Positions 36,034 through 44,422 are shown, numbered from the stretch's first letter. The stretch: DNA of 64,000 nt from JANNMJ01 sp031426455 (GCA_031426455.1 JANPLI010000111.1:1-64000), one strand, 5' to 3'. The notes: a model not told the origin generated them from the letters alone. Program-made: numbers and translations.

Positions 36034-36059
36034 AATTAATAATTAGCAGCCAGAAACCG

Positions 36060-36108
36060 TAATTCCTCATTCCTCATTCCTCATTCCTCATTCCTCATTC
36101 CTCATTAA
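36060..36108. repeat. One-sided array of 7-bp repeats (CATTCCT) at the 3' end of the ABA4-like gene
   Basis: Six tandem CATTCCT units. Read on the minus strand they are GGAATGA, and they supply the last codons and the stop of the ABA4-like gene. A partner arm, if it existed, may have been separated by the MITE insertion at 35891. Confidence 0.85.
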
Positions 36109-36528
36109 TCCCCGCATTCCCAGCCACGTCAGCAGCCCCACGGGGCCGAACAGGAACGTGAGGGCCAGCACCGGTAGCCGCGCCCAACGGCGCCAGCCGT
36201 GGTTCAGGTTGCGGACGAGGGCGTCGTTCACGATCCAGGCGCCCACGAACAGGTCGAATGCCAGGTAGTGAACCCAGCCCGTCAGCACCCCGGCTTCGGA
36301 CGTAAACAGGCGCATCACGCCGGCCAGGGTGTTGAACGAGCCGCCTTCGGGCCACGCGCCCAGCCCCCGCACCAGCAACACGAGGTAACCAACCGCCAGC
36401 GCCCCGCTCCAGGCGTAGGAACGTACCAGCCGCCGCGTCAGGGGGGCCGTGGGCCAGAACATCAGCAGGGCCCAGGCGGGCAGCACGGCGGTGTTGACGA
36501 TCTGAAAGAGCGTGGCGGAGGTCAGCAT
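36088..36528 (-). CDS. ABA4-like family membrane protein
   Basis: A 146-residue protein with four membrane helices. It shows the family features LFQIVNTAVLPAWALLMFWP, GVLTGWVHYLAFDLFVGAWI and LPVLALTFLFGPVGLLTWLG. Plant ABA4 acts in neoxanthin (carotenoid) formation; bacterial homologues are uncharacterised but often accompany carotenoid genes. The start at 36528 (MLTSATLF) fits the family. The last codons (MRNEE and stop) are created by an ATGAGGA tandem repeat, so the C-terminal residues are probably not ancestral. A CrtA-like gene at 6263 is the only other carotenoid-type gene in view. Confidence 0.85.
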   Translation of the reverse strand: MLTSATLFQIVNTAVLPAWALLMFWPTAPLTRRLVRSYAWSGALAVGYLVLLVRGLGAWPEGGSFNTLAGVMRLFTSEAGVLTGWVHYLAFDLFVGAWIVNDALVRNLNHGWRRWARLPVLALTFLFGPVGLLTWLGMRGLMRNEE

Positions 36529-36586
36529 AAGTAATGGCGAAGATGGGGCTTGCGGATGGCTCCGGCGCGGGGCAAGCACCGGCGCG

Positions 36587-39262
36587 CTAGAACGTCAGCC
36601 GATACAGCGGAATCGGAAACAGCCCGAGCTGGTATTCGGTGGCGTACTTGCCGGTGTAAACGTTGAAGCGCTCCGAGAACACGTTCTGGCGGTCGGTCAC
36701 GTTCTGCACGTCCAGCGCGATTTCGTGCGTCAGCCGGGCGCGGTTGAGCTTGTAGCCGATCCGCAGGTCGGCGCGGTAGTAGGCTGGTACCTGACGGGTG
36801 AAAGCCTTGTCTTGCTGATACTTCTCAATGCCTGCTGCCATCGACGCCGCTTCGTCGATGGGCGTGGTGTAGCGCCCACCGGAAGCCGTCAGCTTCAGGC
36901 CGACACTCAGCACGTTGCGGCCGTTAGGGCCCATCGTCCACTCCTTGCCGGCCAGGGCATTGGTCACGTAGCGGCCGTTGAAGGCCGTGTTGCGCTCCAC
37001 GCCGTCGGAGCCTTTGTACTTCGAGTCGAACACCGAGCCGGTGAGCAGGAAGTAGTAGCCGTCGCTGAAGGCGCGCTCCATGGTCAGTTCGACGCCCACG
37101 TTGCGGCCGGTGCCCTTGTTGACCAGCGAGTCGTTGTCGGGCAGGGTGAAATCGGCGCCCGCGTTGAGCATCGAGAACGACGATGACCCCGTCTCGACCG
37201 GTGCCCGGCGCAGCTGCTGATAGTAAGCTTCGGCCTTCACCCGCAGGTTGGCCGACAGTGCCCGCTCGTAGCCCAGGGCGTAGTGGATGGCCTTGGTCAG
37301 GCCCAGATTACGGTTGGTTTCGACGGTACGGCCATCGGCCAGCCGCGTCTGCACGTTGTAAATCTGCCAGCTCTGAATCTGCGAGTGCAGCCCCGCGCCC
37401 GCGCTCAGGGTCGAAGCTTCGTCGAGCTGCCATTTCAGCCCCGCGCGCGGCTCCACGGACACCTCGTTGTTGCCGCCGCTCAGCGTCAGGGCCGTGACGC
37501 CGGCCGTGGCGCTCAGGCGCTCCGAGAACCGGTGCTGCCACTGGGCATAGGCCTGCCCCACGGTGCGAGTACCCGTGGTGTTGAGGGCGCCGAAGCCGTT
37601 GGCAGCGCCCGGCAGCAGGCGCGCCCGCTCCAGATCGACGGTGTACACGTCGGCGATGATGCCGGCCACGGCATTGTCGCGGGCCGAAAACTTATGACTC
37701 ACCAGCGCGTGAACGCCCTGCCGGTTGACCTGAAACTGAACCCGGCCCTGCGGAACGGGCCGGCGGTCGATGCGTGATAACGAGTCCTGAGTGAAGCGCT
37801 GATAGCTCTGGCTCGCGGTGAGCGTGACTTTGGCGAACGAGTTCAGCCCCAGGTAGTGCGTGTACGACGCTCCCGCCACGCCCATCCGGAAACGGGAGCG
37901 GGCATCGGTGTTCTGGTCGCCGTACAGGTTTTCGCTCTTGGTCGTGTCCACGTCAGAGCCGAGCAGGTTGATCTTACTCACTCCGCCCATTCCCCAGACC
38001 GTCCAGCGGCCGTTTTTGCGGGGCGCGTCGAACTTGAAGCTCAGGTCCTGATACTCCGGCACGGCCGAGCCAGTACCGAAGCTCAGGCCAATGGCCTTGA
38101 AGGCGCCGAGTGTCGAGTAGCGGTAATTGACCAGGTAGCTCGACCGGCCGTGGCCTGATGGAGTTGCGAGTTTCGAGTTGCGAGTTGCGAGTTGCGCGGA
38201 CGGTGTTCTAAGGACTGAATCCAAACTCGAAACTCGAAACTCATCACTCGAAGCTTGCCGCACCGGCCCTTCGGCGCCCACCTCGAAGCCGTTGATGCCC
38301 ACCTGGCCCAGGTATTCCCGCTTCTGGTTATTACCGGCCCGAAGCTGCAGGTCGAACACCCCGGACAGCGCGTTGCCGTAAGTGGCGGGGAAAGCGGCCG
38401 TCAGGAAGTCGCTCTTGTCGAGCATATTATTGTTCAGGATGCTCACCGGCCCGCCCGTGGCGCCGAGGCCGCCGTAGTGGTTGGGGTTCGGAATCGCTAC
38501 CCCTTCCAGGCGCCAGAGCAGCCCGGCGGGCGAGTTGCCGCGCACCACGATGTCGTTGCGCGAATCGTTGGAGCCGCCCACGCCGGCGAAGTTCTGGGCC
38601 ATCCGGGCGGGGTCGTTGCGGGCGCCGGCGAAGCGGTTCGTCGTTTCTACGTCGAAGGTGCGGGCCGAAATCAGGGCCATTTCGTTGTTGGGCTGGCGCT
38701 TGTCGCCGCCGCGTTTGGCCACCACTTCGGCCGTGGCCAGTTCGGTCAGACTTTCCTGCAGCTGGAGCGTCAGGATGGCTTCCTTGCCGGCCGTCACGAT
38801 CACGTTCGGCACCGTCACGTCGCGGTAGCCGATCATCGAGACGCGGATCGTCTGGCGCCCCAGCGGTACCCCGGCCAGGCGGAACGTGCCGTCCGGGCCG
38901 GTAGCGGTGCCGCCCCCTCCTACCCCACTGGCCGCATTGATCACGCGCACCGTGGCGCCCGGCAGCGGCAGCCCGCTCTGGGCGTCGGTGATGGTGCCAC
39001 GCAGTGTTTGCGTCTGGCCGGTAGCGGCGGCGATTTCACCCGGCTTACTGTTAGCTGGCGCGTTTTGCGCCACGGAAACCCGTGGCGCTGTCGTTATGAC
39101 AAGTAGCGGCAGCACCAACCCTGCCAGGCGCCGCGCCGGGCGACCAAACAGCAGCAGGCTCCACCAGCCCGGCCCCGGTTGGGCATTTGAAACGGGAGCA
39201 TTAACAGAAACAGGCGCCACCAACGCGGGCGCCACGGCAACAAAAGGAAAGGACTTTTTCAT
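36587..39262 (-). CDS. TonB-dependent receptor (large, carboxypeptidase-regulatory domain) with in-frame repeat insertion
   Basis: An 891-residue outer-membrane transporter. After an unusually long N-terminal signal region (membrane-like LAGLVLPLLVITTAP near residue 50, then VAQNAPANS) comes a CarboxypepD_reg domain (LRGTITDAQSGLPLPGATVR), a plug with RNDIVVRGNSPAGLLWRLEG and VSILNNNMLDKSDFLTAAFP, and a barrel ending YATEYQLGLFPIPLYRLTF. Residues about 336-368 (SSDEFRVSSLDSVLRTPSAQ and following) are encoded by a hairpin-forming tandem repeat and interrupt the expected join between EGPVR and SYLVNYRYSTL. The frame is kept, so the protein may still work. The ligand is unknown. Confidence 0.92.
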   Translation of the reverse strand: MKKSFPFVAVAPALVAPVSVNAPVSNAQPGPGWWSLLLFGRPARRLAGLVLPLLVITTAPRVSVAQNAPANSKPGEIAAATGQTQTLRGTITDAQSGLPLPGATVRVINAASGVGGGGTATGPDGTFRLAGVPLGRQTIRVSMIGYRDVTVPNVIVTAGKEAILTLQLQESLTELATAEVVAKRGGDKRQPNNEMALISARTFDVETTNRFAGARNDPARMAQNFAGVGGSNDSRNDIVVRGNSPAGLLWRLEGVAIPNPNHYGGLGATGGPVSILNNNMLDKSDFLTAAFPATYGNALSGVFDLQLRAGNNQKREYLGQVGINGFEVGAEGPVRQASSDEFRVSSLDSVLRTPSAQLATRNSKLATPSGHGRSSYLVNYRYSTLGAFKAIGLSFGTGSAVPEYQDLSFKFDAPRKNGRWTVWGMGGVSKINLLGSDVDTTKSENLYGDQNTDARSRFRMGVAGASYTHYLGLNSFAKVTLTASQSYQRFTQDSLSRIDRRPVPQGRVQFQVNRQGVHALVSHKFSARDNAVAGIIADVYTVDLERARLLPGAANGFGALNTTGTRTVGQAYAQWQHRFSERLSATAGVTALTLSGGNNEVSVEPRAGLKWQLDEASTLSAGAGLHSQIQSWQIYNVQTRLADGRTVETNRNLGLTKAIHYALGYERALSANLRVKAEAYYQQLRRAPVETGSSSFSMLNAGADFTLPDNDSLVNKGTGRNVGVELTMERAFSDGYYFLLTGSVFDSKYKGSDGVERNTAFNGRYVTNALAGKEWTMGPNGRNVLSVGLKLTASGGRYTTPIDEAASMAAGIEKYQQDKAFTRQVPAYYRADLRIGYKLNRARLTHEIALDVQNVTDRQNVFSERFNVYTGKYATEYQLGLFPIPLYRLTF
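38158..38256. repeat. In-frame inverted tandem-repeat element inside the TonB-dependent receptor gene
   Basis: The left arm (about 38162-38194) repeats GAGTTGC / GAGTTTC units. The right arm (about 38222-38254) repeats CTCGAAA, its complement, with about 27 nt between. The architecture is the same as in the intergenic elements, but here it lies within coding DNA and adds about 33 codons without a stop or frameshift. Confidence 0.85.
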
Positions 39263-39398
39263 CGGGCCAACCAGGGGAAAACGGTTCTGAGGATCGTTTG
39301 ACGCCTCAAAACTGGCCCTTGCGGGGACCCTTTACCAGCAAAATCGCGGTGAACCGACGGATATCGGCGGGTGAACCGGCGGGGGGTTGGGGTGAGGT

Positions 39399-39707
39399 GT
39401 GGGGGGGGGGGTGGTGGGTTTTCATGGTTTGTGCCTCCCCGCCAGGAAGCCGTTATCGGGCGCCGGCTTAGCGGCCCGTACCTTCGCCGTCGGACTTTTC
39501 GCTAACGGCATCCGCCGCGAACGCCCCGCTGCCGCGATGCCCGCCGCCTTCGCGCGCTACTCGTTGTGCATCGAGAGCGGCTTGCGTCCGCTGCCCCCGC
39601 GCGAAATTTCTGCTTTTGACGAGGAGAACCCCATCCCCCTGACCAACCAGCGCGAGCGGGTGCTGCGGGGCCGGGAGCTGAACGGCGAGCGGGATTTTGA
39701 GTTTTGA
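39399..39707 (+). pseudogene. Degenerate gene remnant, copy 1
   Basis: The open frame contains FANGIRRERPAAAMPAAFAR, YSLCIESGLRPLPPREIS and FDEENPIPL, which match a second remnant at 40170-40376. The first third of the frame is low-complexity G-rich DNA with no credible start. I do not recognise the family. The stretch from 39263 to 39398 upstream is G-rich and holds nothing I can name. Confidence 0.5.
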
Positions 39708-39920
39708 GAATACGAGGCTCTGCTATTCTCGCTGCGCAGACCGCAGGAGGAGTTGGCTAACTTTACCGCCTGCGCCTGTATCACCTCTCACAACCGCTGG
39801 TTTCCAGACCGCCTCGTTACCTAAACCTTCACCTTTGAAGGTGATTCGAAGGTGGTGTGCTTCAGGGCTTTTTTCCAATTAGAGCAGATTTTGGGTCGGT
39901 GTACGGTGGCGTTGGCAGGC

Positions 39921-39970
39921 GCGTCCCACGCCTGTCGCTTGGCCGTACGCTCAACAGGCGTAGGACACGC
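39921..39970. repeat. Inverted repeat (GCGTCCCACGCCTGT / ACAGGCGTAGGACACGC)
   Basis: Imperfect arms at 39921-39935 and 39954-39970 across an 18-nt loop, in the gene-poor stretch 39708-40169. The rest of that stretch holds only short broken frames and a small CACCTT/AAGGTG palindrome near 39832. Confidence 0.6.
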
Positions 39971-40169
39971 CCGCTAACACGTACACGGACCCGAAAACCG
40001 CGCTAAGAGGCAGACAGCAAGCAGCCGCTCGGCGAGGTAACACTGATATAAGAAACAGACGTAAGCCACCCCAAATACTGCGGATGATCGCCATTGCCGA
40101 CTTTTTGCGCCGCCACGAAGGATATGGCTAGCATACTGCTGGCCGAGGAGGGCGGTTACCTGCCCCTCA

Positions 40170-40376
40170 CCGAAGCCTAAACCCGACTGGCGTCCCGCCC
40201 TGATTGCGCTGGCCAACGAAATCCGCCGGGAACACCTGCGGGCCGCGATGCCCGACGCCTTCGCCCGCTACTCGCTGTACCTGGCGAGCGGCATCGGCCC
40301 GCCCCAGCCCGACGAGCACTGCCTCGAATACGAGGAAAACCCGATTCCCCTCATTCACCACCTTCGCCAAATTTGA
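40170..40376 (+). pseudogene. Degenerate gene remnant, copy 2
   Basis: In the frame ending at the stop 40374-40376 the translation reads PDWRPALIALANEIRREHLR, AAMPDAFARYSLYLASGIG and EYEENPIPLIHHL, clearly related to the remnant at 39399-39707. There is no start codon in this frame; a possible upstream part (MASILLAEEGGYLPLTE, from about 40122) lies in another frame and ends in a stop. Its 3' end overlaps the convergent gene at 40351. Confidence 0.5.
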
Positions 40377-42108
40377 GAAGATCGCCGATTTTGTCGAGGT
40401 TGAATTTCTTGATGGCGAAAACGGTGAAACCCAAGTTTTTACTGGGCAGATCAGGCACATTACGGGTGTCAAAGCCGACGGAAAAACCGTGGTTGACTTC
40501 GGTGAGGCAGGCGTAAAGATTGTAGTAATAAGTTCGCTCGTAGCGGCCGCCGAGGGAAATGTTGGCTAGGCCAGCACCAGGAATAGCCTTAAATTCAAGG
40601 CTATTATCACCAAATTTCGCCTGGTAAAAAAAAGGGAAATCAATGCCAACGAAGAGGTCTGTAAAGGCATAACGGCCGCTGGGTAGCACGGGGGCGGTGT
40701 TGAAATTGCGGAGAGGAATGTAAATGGAATCCTGCGCTAAGTCGGCCTGCTCGTACGCTACTGTCACTTCCCGGCGCACCCATTCCAGGTGAGCATTAAT
40801 ATTCCCGGTGGCCCGAAATTTAGAAGTACTCCGATAGAGGGCATTCCAGCCATAGGAGAGTACTGCGCCGGTGCTGCGGACGGTAGGGTCTTTGGGAGTG
40901 GCGCGCTTGAAGGTGCGGGCGACTCGAAGCGAATCACCGCGAACAGGCCCGATCTGGGTATAAGTCGGAAAGATGAGGGTAGCACCGAGGAACCGGGCTA
41001 GCGCCGCTCCCTCGATGCTGGTGGTACCCTGCTCCTGAAAGGCGCGGATGTAGCCACCAGCGCGGAAATCATCGTTGATACGGGGCTGGAACGCCATGAG
41101 ATCCAAGTAGATATTGGAGCCAGTGGTAGACTTGTCGATCACGTTTAGGTTAGAGCCTAACCCAATGGACAGAATATTGAACGGCAGTTCGGTTGACTGC
41201 TCTTTGATGATGAGCTGGAAATCTTTACCGGGCGTGAAGGCGCAGTTGCAGGCAGCGGCGTTGAGCGAACCGTTGCGGAGCTCGAGGTGCAGGTCCAAGA
41301 ATTCGCGTACGTCAGTGACTTTATCCGGTAAGACTTCCAATACAAGCTCGGTGATAGTGGGTTGGCCGGAGACGAAAGTAATGACCGGCTTGGAAACCCA
41401 ACGATAGTCGATATTAACGGTGGCAGTGCTAGTGGATAACATTTCTACATCAACTGTGGGAGTGGCGCCAGCACTGGCGACACTGCCGGTGGTTGATACC
41501 TTAATTCGGTAGAGCGCAGAATTGCTGGCAGGCTCCGTCACGCTGTCGCGCTCAACCGCAAATTCGGCCTTCAAGGCCACCGGAGATGTGGGCGGCGACG
41601 GGGAAGTCGGTGGAGCAGTGATAATGAGCTGAAAATCCTTACCGGCGGTGAAGGCGCAGTTGCAGGCAGTGGCTTTGAGCGAGCCGTTGCGGAGCTCGAG
41701 GCGCAGGTTCAGGAATTCGCGCGCGTCGATGACCTTATCAGATAAAACTTCCAGTACCAACTCCCTGGTGCTGGGCTGCCCCGCCACGAAGGTGATGGCA
41801 GGCTTCGCTACCCAGCGGTAATCAATATCAGCCGTTGCGCTGCTAGTGGGCAATACCTGAACATCCACGATGGGGGTAGGAGTTACTTTTGCGCCTACAA
41901 CGCCGGTGCTTGTCACCTTAATTCGATAAAGCGTAGAATTGCTGGAAGGCTCCATCACACTGTCGCGCTCGACCGCAAATTCGGCTTTCAAGACTACCGG
42001 AAGCGTGGGGGCGGGTGCCGGAGCGGGTGGCAGGGCGAGAGTGTAGGCAGTTAGCCGCTGTGGAAAAAGTAGTGAGACCAAGACGAAGAATATGCTAAAG
42101 CAGCGCAT
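40351..42108 (-). CDS. Exported protein with two Calx-beta-like repeats and an outer-membrane-type C-terminal domain
   Basis: A 585-residue protein starting at ATG 42108. A signal peptide (FSIFFVLVSLLFPQRLTA) is followed by two tandem repeats of about 125 residues. Each begins LKAEFAVERDSV, contains DIDYRW or NIDYRW and ends with RLELRNGSL or HLELRNGSL and a CNCAF motif, resembling Calx-beta domains. From about residue 300 strands such as LPFNILSIGLGSNLNVIDK and YAFTDLFVGIDFPFFYQAKF suggest a beta-barrel. The DNA is visibly less GC-rich than its neighbours, and the gene adjoins degenerate remnants, so acquisition by transfer is possible. Function unknown. Confidence 0.75.
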   Translation of the reverse strand: MRCFSIFFVLVSLLFPQRLTAYTLALPPAPAPAPTLPVVLKAEFAVERDSVMEPSSNSTLYRIKVTSTGVVGAKVTPTPIVDVQVLPTSSATADIDYRWVAKPAITFVAGQPSTRELVLEVLSDKVIDAREFLNLRLELRNGSLKATACNCAFTAGKDFQLIITAPPTSPSPPTSPVALKAEFAVERDSVTEPASNSALYRIKVSTTGSVASAGATPTVDVEMLSTSTATVNIDYRWVSKPVITFVSGQPTITELVLEVLPDKVTDVREFLDLHLELRNGSLNAAACNCAFTPGKDFQLIIKEQSTELPFNILSIGLGSNLNVIDKSTTGSNIYLDLMAFQPRINDDFRAGGYIRAFQEQGTTSIEGAALARFLGATLIFPTYTQIGPVRGDSLRVARTFKRATPKDPTVRSTGAVLSYGWNALYRSTSKFRATGNINAHLEWVRREVTVAYEQADLAQDSIYIPLRNFNTAPVLPSGRYAFTDLFVGIDFPFFYQAKFGDNSLEFKAIPGAGLANISLGGRYERTYYYNLYACLTEVNHGFSVGFDTRNVPDLPSKNLGFTVFAIKKFNLDKIGDLLKFGEGGE

Positions 42109-42370
42109 CACGTTGAGTTATGAGTTAGGGTGTTGCAGAAATGGGTAGAAAAGTCACTGTCAATAGATGCGTCGGCTTACTATCTTGTCACGCACGTAAT
42201 GCACCGCGTAGGCAGCGGCGATCGTGCAACTGATCCCGGCAGACTGATTATCAGCAATTTGAGATGAAATCTTGAGTGAATTTTCGAGAAGATGGGACGC
42301 TTCAAGAAGTTGCCGGGGTAGCACTAGGGGTACTCGCCCCCGCCCTTTTCACCATCCGCTTCGCCTACCG

Positions 42371-42402
42371 TACCGCGCGCGTAACGCGCGTTACGCGCGG
42401 TA
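42371..42402. repeat. GC-rich palindrome (CCGCGCG-TAACG) downstream of a hypothetical ORF
   Basis: TACCGCGCGCGTAACG pairs with CGTTACGCGCGGTA apart from a 2-nt bulge, giving a very stable hairpin. The stop of the ORF at 42391 lies inside it. The remaining gap to 42108 shows nothing recognisable. Confidence 0.65.
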
Positions 42403-42669
42403 GGCGGGGTCATCGACCTGACAGGCCTCCCGCAACGCTTTGTAAGCATCCAAATGCGTGTCTTCGAGCAGCTCCAACCCCGCGCGGAAGTCGTTTTTCA
42501 GGTAGCGGTTGAGCGCGCTGAGGGCGGCGCCGGCCGTGGCGCCTTTGATCTTCTGGTCGTCGATGGCGAGCTGGGGCTTGCTGAAGGCGGCGGCGTAGAA
42601 GGTGGTTGGTGGATGATGAGGGACATTGCTTTGCCGTCGGTCGGTAAGCGCCTTGCCGACCGACGGCAA
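42391..42669 (-). CDS. Short hypothetical ORF, probably a truncated gene
   Basis: Up to 92 codons. The downstream part (FYAAAFSKPQLAIDDQKIKG, ATAGAALSALNRYLKNDFRA and LELLEDTHLDAYKALREACQ) looks like real coding sequence with amphipathic helices, but I do not recognise the family. There is no ATG; the only start is a TTG at 42669 buried in a hairpin, so the first 20 codons are doubtful. It lies 14 nt after the HU/DUF4469 gene and may be the 3' end of a former longer gene. Confidence 0.4.
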   Translation of the reverse strand: MPSVGKALTDRRQSNVPHHPPTTFYAAAFSKPQLAIDDQKIKGATAGAALSALNRYLKNDFRAGLELLEDTHLDAYKALREACQVDDPAYRA

Positions 42670-42676
42670 GGCGCTT
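42631..42676 (-). promoter_or_regulatory. Two mutually exclusive perfect hairpins in an intercistronic gap
   Basis: Hairpin 1 pairs 42631-42644 with 42656-42669 (14 bp, TTGCCGTCGGTCGG). Hairpin 2 pairs 42646-42657 with 42665-42676 (12 bp, AAGCGCCTTGCC). They share bases, so only one can form at a time. The region begins 7 nt after the stop of the HU/DUF4469 gene. This is attenuator-like geometry without a T-run. Confidence 0.6.
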
Positions 42677-42683
42677 GCTGCCG

Positions 42684-43382
42684 TCAGGCTATGGTGACCG
42701 GGATCGCTAGTTGCGCCGTGCGCAGGCTTTGCCCACCTTTGTAGGTGTTGCGCACCTCCAACCGGTAGGCGCCCCGCGCCAGCCCTTCGGGCACGGTGAA
42801 GAGCAGTTCGGCGGGCAGGTTGTCGTGGAGGTCAGCGACGCGGGTGGCCGTGCCGTTGGCGGCCACCAGAAAGACGCCCTGCTGCGGGTCGGCCATATCG
42901 ACTTTGAGCTGGCTGCCCATCACGCGGGCTGCGCCCCCGCCGGTGAGGGTGCCATTGGTGGTCTTGGTCTTGAAGTCGCGCACCTGGTCGAGTACCGGGC
43001 CGGTGATGGTGGCGCGCACCTGCTCAAACTTCAGGTCGACCTCGGCATTCCGCAGGCGGGTGTTGGGCGTCACCTTGATGCGGCCGTGATGACGGGCGGG
43101 GTCGAAGGTGTCCTGGCCGTTATTGAAAACACCTTCGATGGAAATAGACACGCTGAACAGATCCAGCACGATCCGATTGCCCAGCAGCAACTGCTTGATG
43201 ATCTCCTCGCTGAACTCCTCCCAGAAAGCCAGCATCTCGGCTTTGGTGACGGTGGAGCCCGACCGGGTGATCGCGGCAGCGAGTTCCTCGACGCCAATGG
43301 AGGCGCCGTGTTCTACCTGCGCCCGCATATCGTTCGGGTCCGGGGTGAGCTTATTTTCGACCAGGGAATAGCGGATAGCCAT
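42684..43382 (-). CDS. HU-like DNA-binding domain and DUF4469 protein
   Basis: A 232-residue cytosolic protein. Residues 1-125 resemble the HU/IHF-related domain common in Bacteroidota (MAIRYSLVENKLTPDPNDMR, VEELAAAITRSGSTVTKAEM, IVLDLFSVSISIEGVF). Residues 130-232 are a DUF4469-type beta-sandwich (RVMGSQLKVDMADPQQGVFL, LPAELLFTVPEGLARGAYRL). The start at 43382 follows a candidate -7 element at 43423-43430. Related proteins are often encoded in several copies; a nucleoid role is inferred from the fold only. Confidence 0.88.
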   Translation of the reverse strand: MAIRYSLVENKLTPDPNDMRAQVEHGASIGVEELAAAITRSGSTVTKAEMLAFWEEFSEEIIKQLLLGNRIVLDLFSVSISIEGVFNNGQDTFDPARHHGRIKVTPNTRLRNAEVDLKFEQVRATITGPVLDQVRDFKTKTTNGTLTGGGAARVMGSQLKVDMADPQQGVFLVAANGTATRVADLHDNLPAELLFTVPEGLARGAYRLEVRNTYKGGQSLRTAQLAIPVTIA

Positions 43383-43422
43383 TGGCGTAAAAAAGGGTAA
43401 AAGCAGTAGCGATTGAACGCGA

Positions 43423-43430
43423 CAAAGGTC
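43423..43430 (-). promoter_or_regulatory. Candidate -7 promoter element (GACCTTTG)
   Basis: The minus strand reads GACCTTTGTC about 40 nt before the ATG of the HU/DUF4469 gene, matching the other candidates in this window. Confidence 0.4.
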
Positions 43431-43517
43431 TGCCCCCACCCTACCCCGGCGCCACCGTGTTTTTACGTGTTTTTAAGACCAACCCCGTGCAGAAGTGACT
43501 TTTTTCGGCTTTCGCCG

Positions 43518-44189
43518 TCAGACCACCTGTAGCCAGCCCTGGCGCACGGCCCGGAAAATCAGCCCCACCATCGAGCGGGCGCCGGTCTTTTCGAGTAGAA
43601 TCCGGCGGTGCCCTTCTACGGTGCGCACACTGATGCCGAGTTGGGCGGCGATTTCCTGGTTCGAGTAGTCAGTGGCGGCGAGCCGCAGCACCTCCAGTTC
43701 GCGCGGACTGAGGAGCGTGATCGGCTCGGCTTCCGGGCGCCGCCGGGCGTAGGGCCGCAGCGGCTCCGACGACCGCCGTACGGGACTGGAGGGCGCGTCG
43801 GCGGTGCCCCCCAATAACCGACTGACTGCCGCCACGACATCCGCCGGGGTGGCCCGCCGCGCGAGCAGCACGCCCCCGCCCATCTCGACCAGCAACCGCC
43901 CCACGCCGAAGGGGAGCCGCTGGCCGCCCAGCACCAGCACCCGCTGGCCGGGGCACTGGGTGCGCAATTGCCCCAGCAGGGTGTCGAGTTGCGGCCCGAC
44001 GAGGGCGGCATCCAGAATCAGTAGCGCGTGGCGTTGGTGCGCCAGCCGGGGCAGGGCCGCGTCGGGGTCGGCGATGACGCTGACCGGCCGGTCCGGCAGG
44101 TGGTCAGCGAGGGTGCGCAGCAAACCCGCGCGTTGCAGCGTGGGCGGGCCAACGACCAGCAAGGGGGAGGCAACAGAGGCGGGCGCCAT
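43518..44189 (-). CDS. LuxR/NarL-type transcription factor with degenerate receiver domain
   Basis: A 223-residue protein. Residues 8-120 have a receiver-like fold: LLVVGPPTLQRAGLLRTLAD, ALLILDAALVGPQLDTLL and GGGVLLARRATPADVVAAV. A possible phospho-acceptor Asp is present (LILDA), but the acidic pair normally found in the first strand is missing (VVGPP) and the conserved Lys is Arg. Residues 155-223 are a clear LuxR helix-turn-helix (LSPRELEVLRLAATDYSNQE, IAAQLGISVRTVEGHRRILL). It is probably a phosphorylation-independent or atypical regulator. No kinase gene is adjacent, and the divergent neighbour is the bicarbonate transporter. Confidence 0.9.
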   Translation of the reverse strand: MAPASVASPLLVVGPPTLQRAGLLRTLADHLPDRPVSVIADPDAALPRLAHQRHALLILDAALVGPQLDTLLGQLRTQCPGQRVLVLGGQRLPFGVGRLLVEMGGGVLLARRATPADVVAAVSRLLGGTADAPSSPVRRSSEPLRPYARRRPEAEPITLLSPRELEVLRLAATDYSNQEIAAQLGISVRTVEGHRRILLEKTGARSMVGLIFRAVRQGWLQVV

Positions 44190-44410
44190 AGGGGCGGGCG
44201 GGGACTAAGATGTTTTCCATTTTTGCGGTCGAAGTCGCCCCCCGACGCGGGGGCGCTTGTTCGGATCCTGGTCCGCCGCGCGGGCGTCAGCAAGCCGATA
44301 TGAGGTAAAGAGCGCCCAAATATGGGGCTTGGCCGAATGATGTGCAAATCGGGCCACCGCCGGGCCGCCGGCTGGCTCCCGGGGGCCGCACCGGACATAC
44401 GCCCTTCCCC

Positions 44411-44419
44411 CATCTTTGC
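44411..44419 (+). promoter_or_regulatory. Candidate -7 promoter element (CATCTTTGC) of the SbtA-like gene
   Basis: CATCTTTGC ends 3 nt before the ATG at 44423, the same very short spacing seen at 17562, and suggests a leaderless transcript. Confidence 0.38.
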
Positions 44420-44422
44420 CGG

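Noticed and set aside
39399..39707. An intact small gene on the plus strand
   Set aside because: The frame lacks a credible start, begins in G-rich low-complexity DNA, and its conserved part matches another broken copy at 40170-40376.
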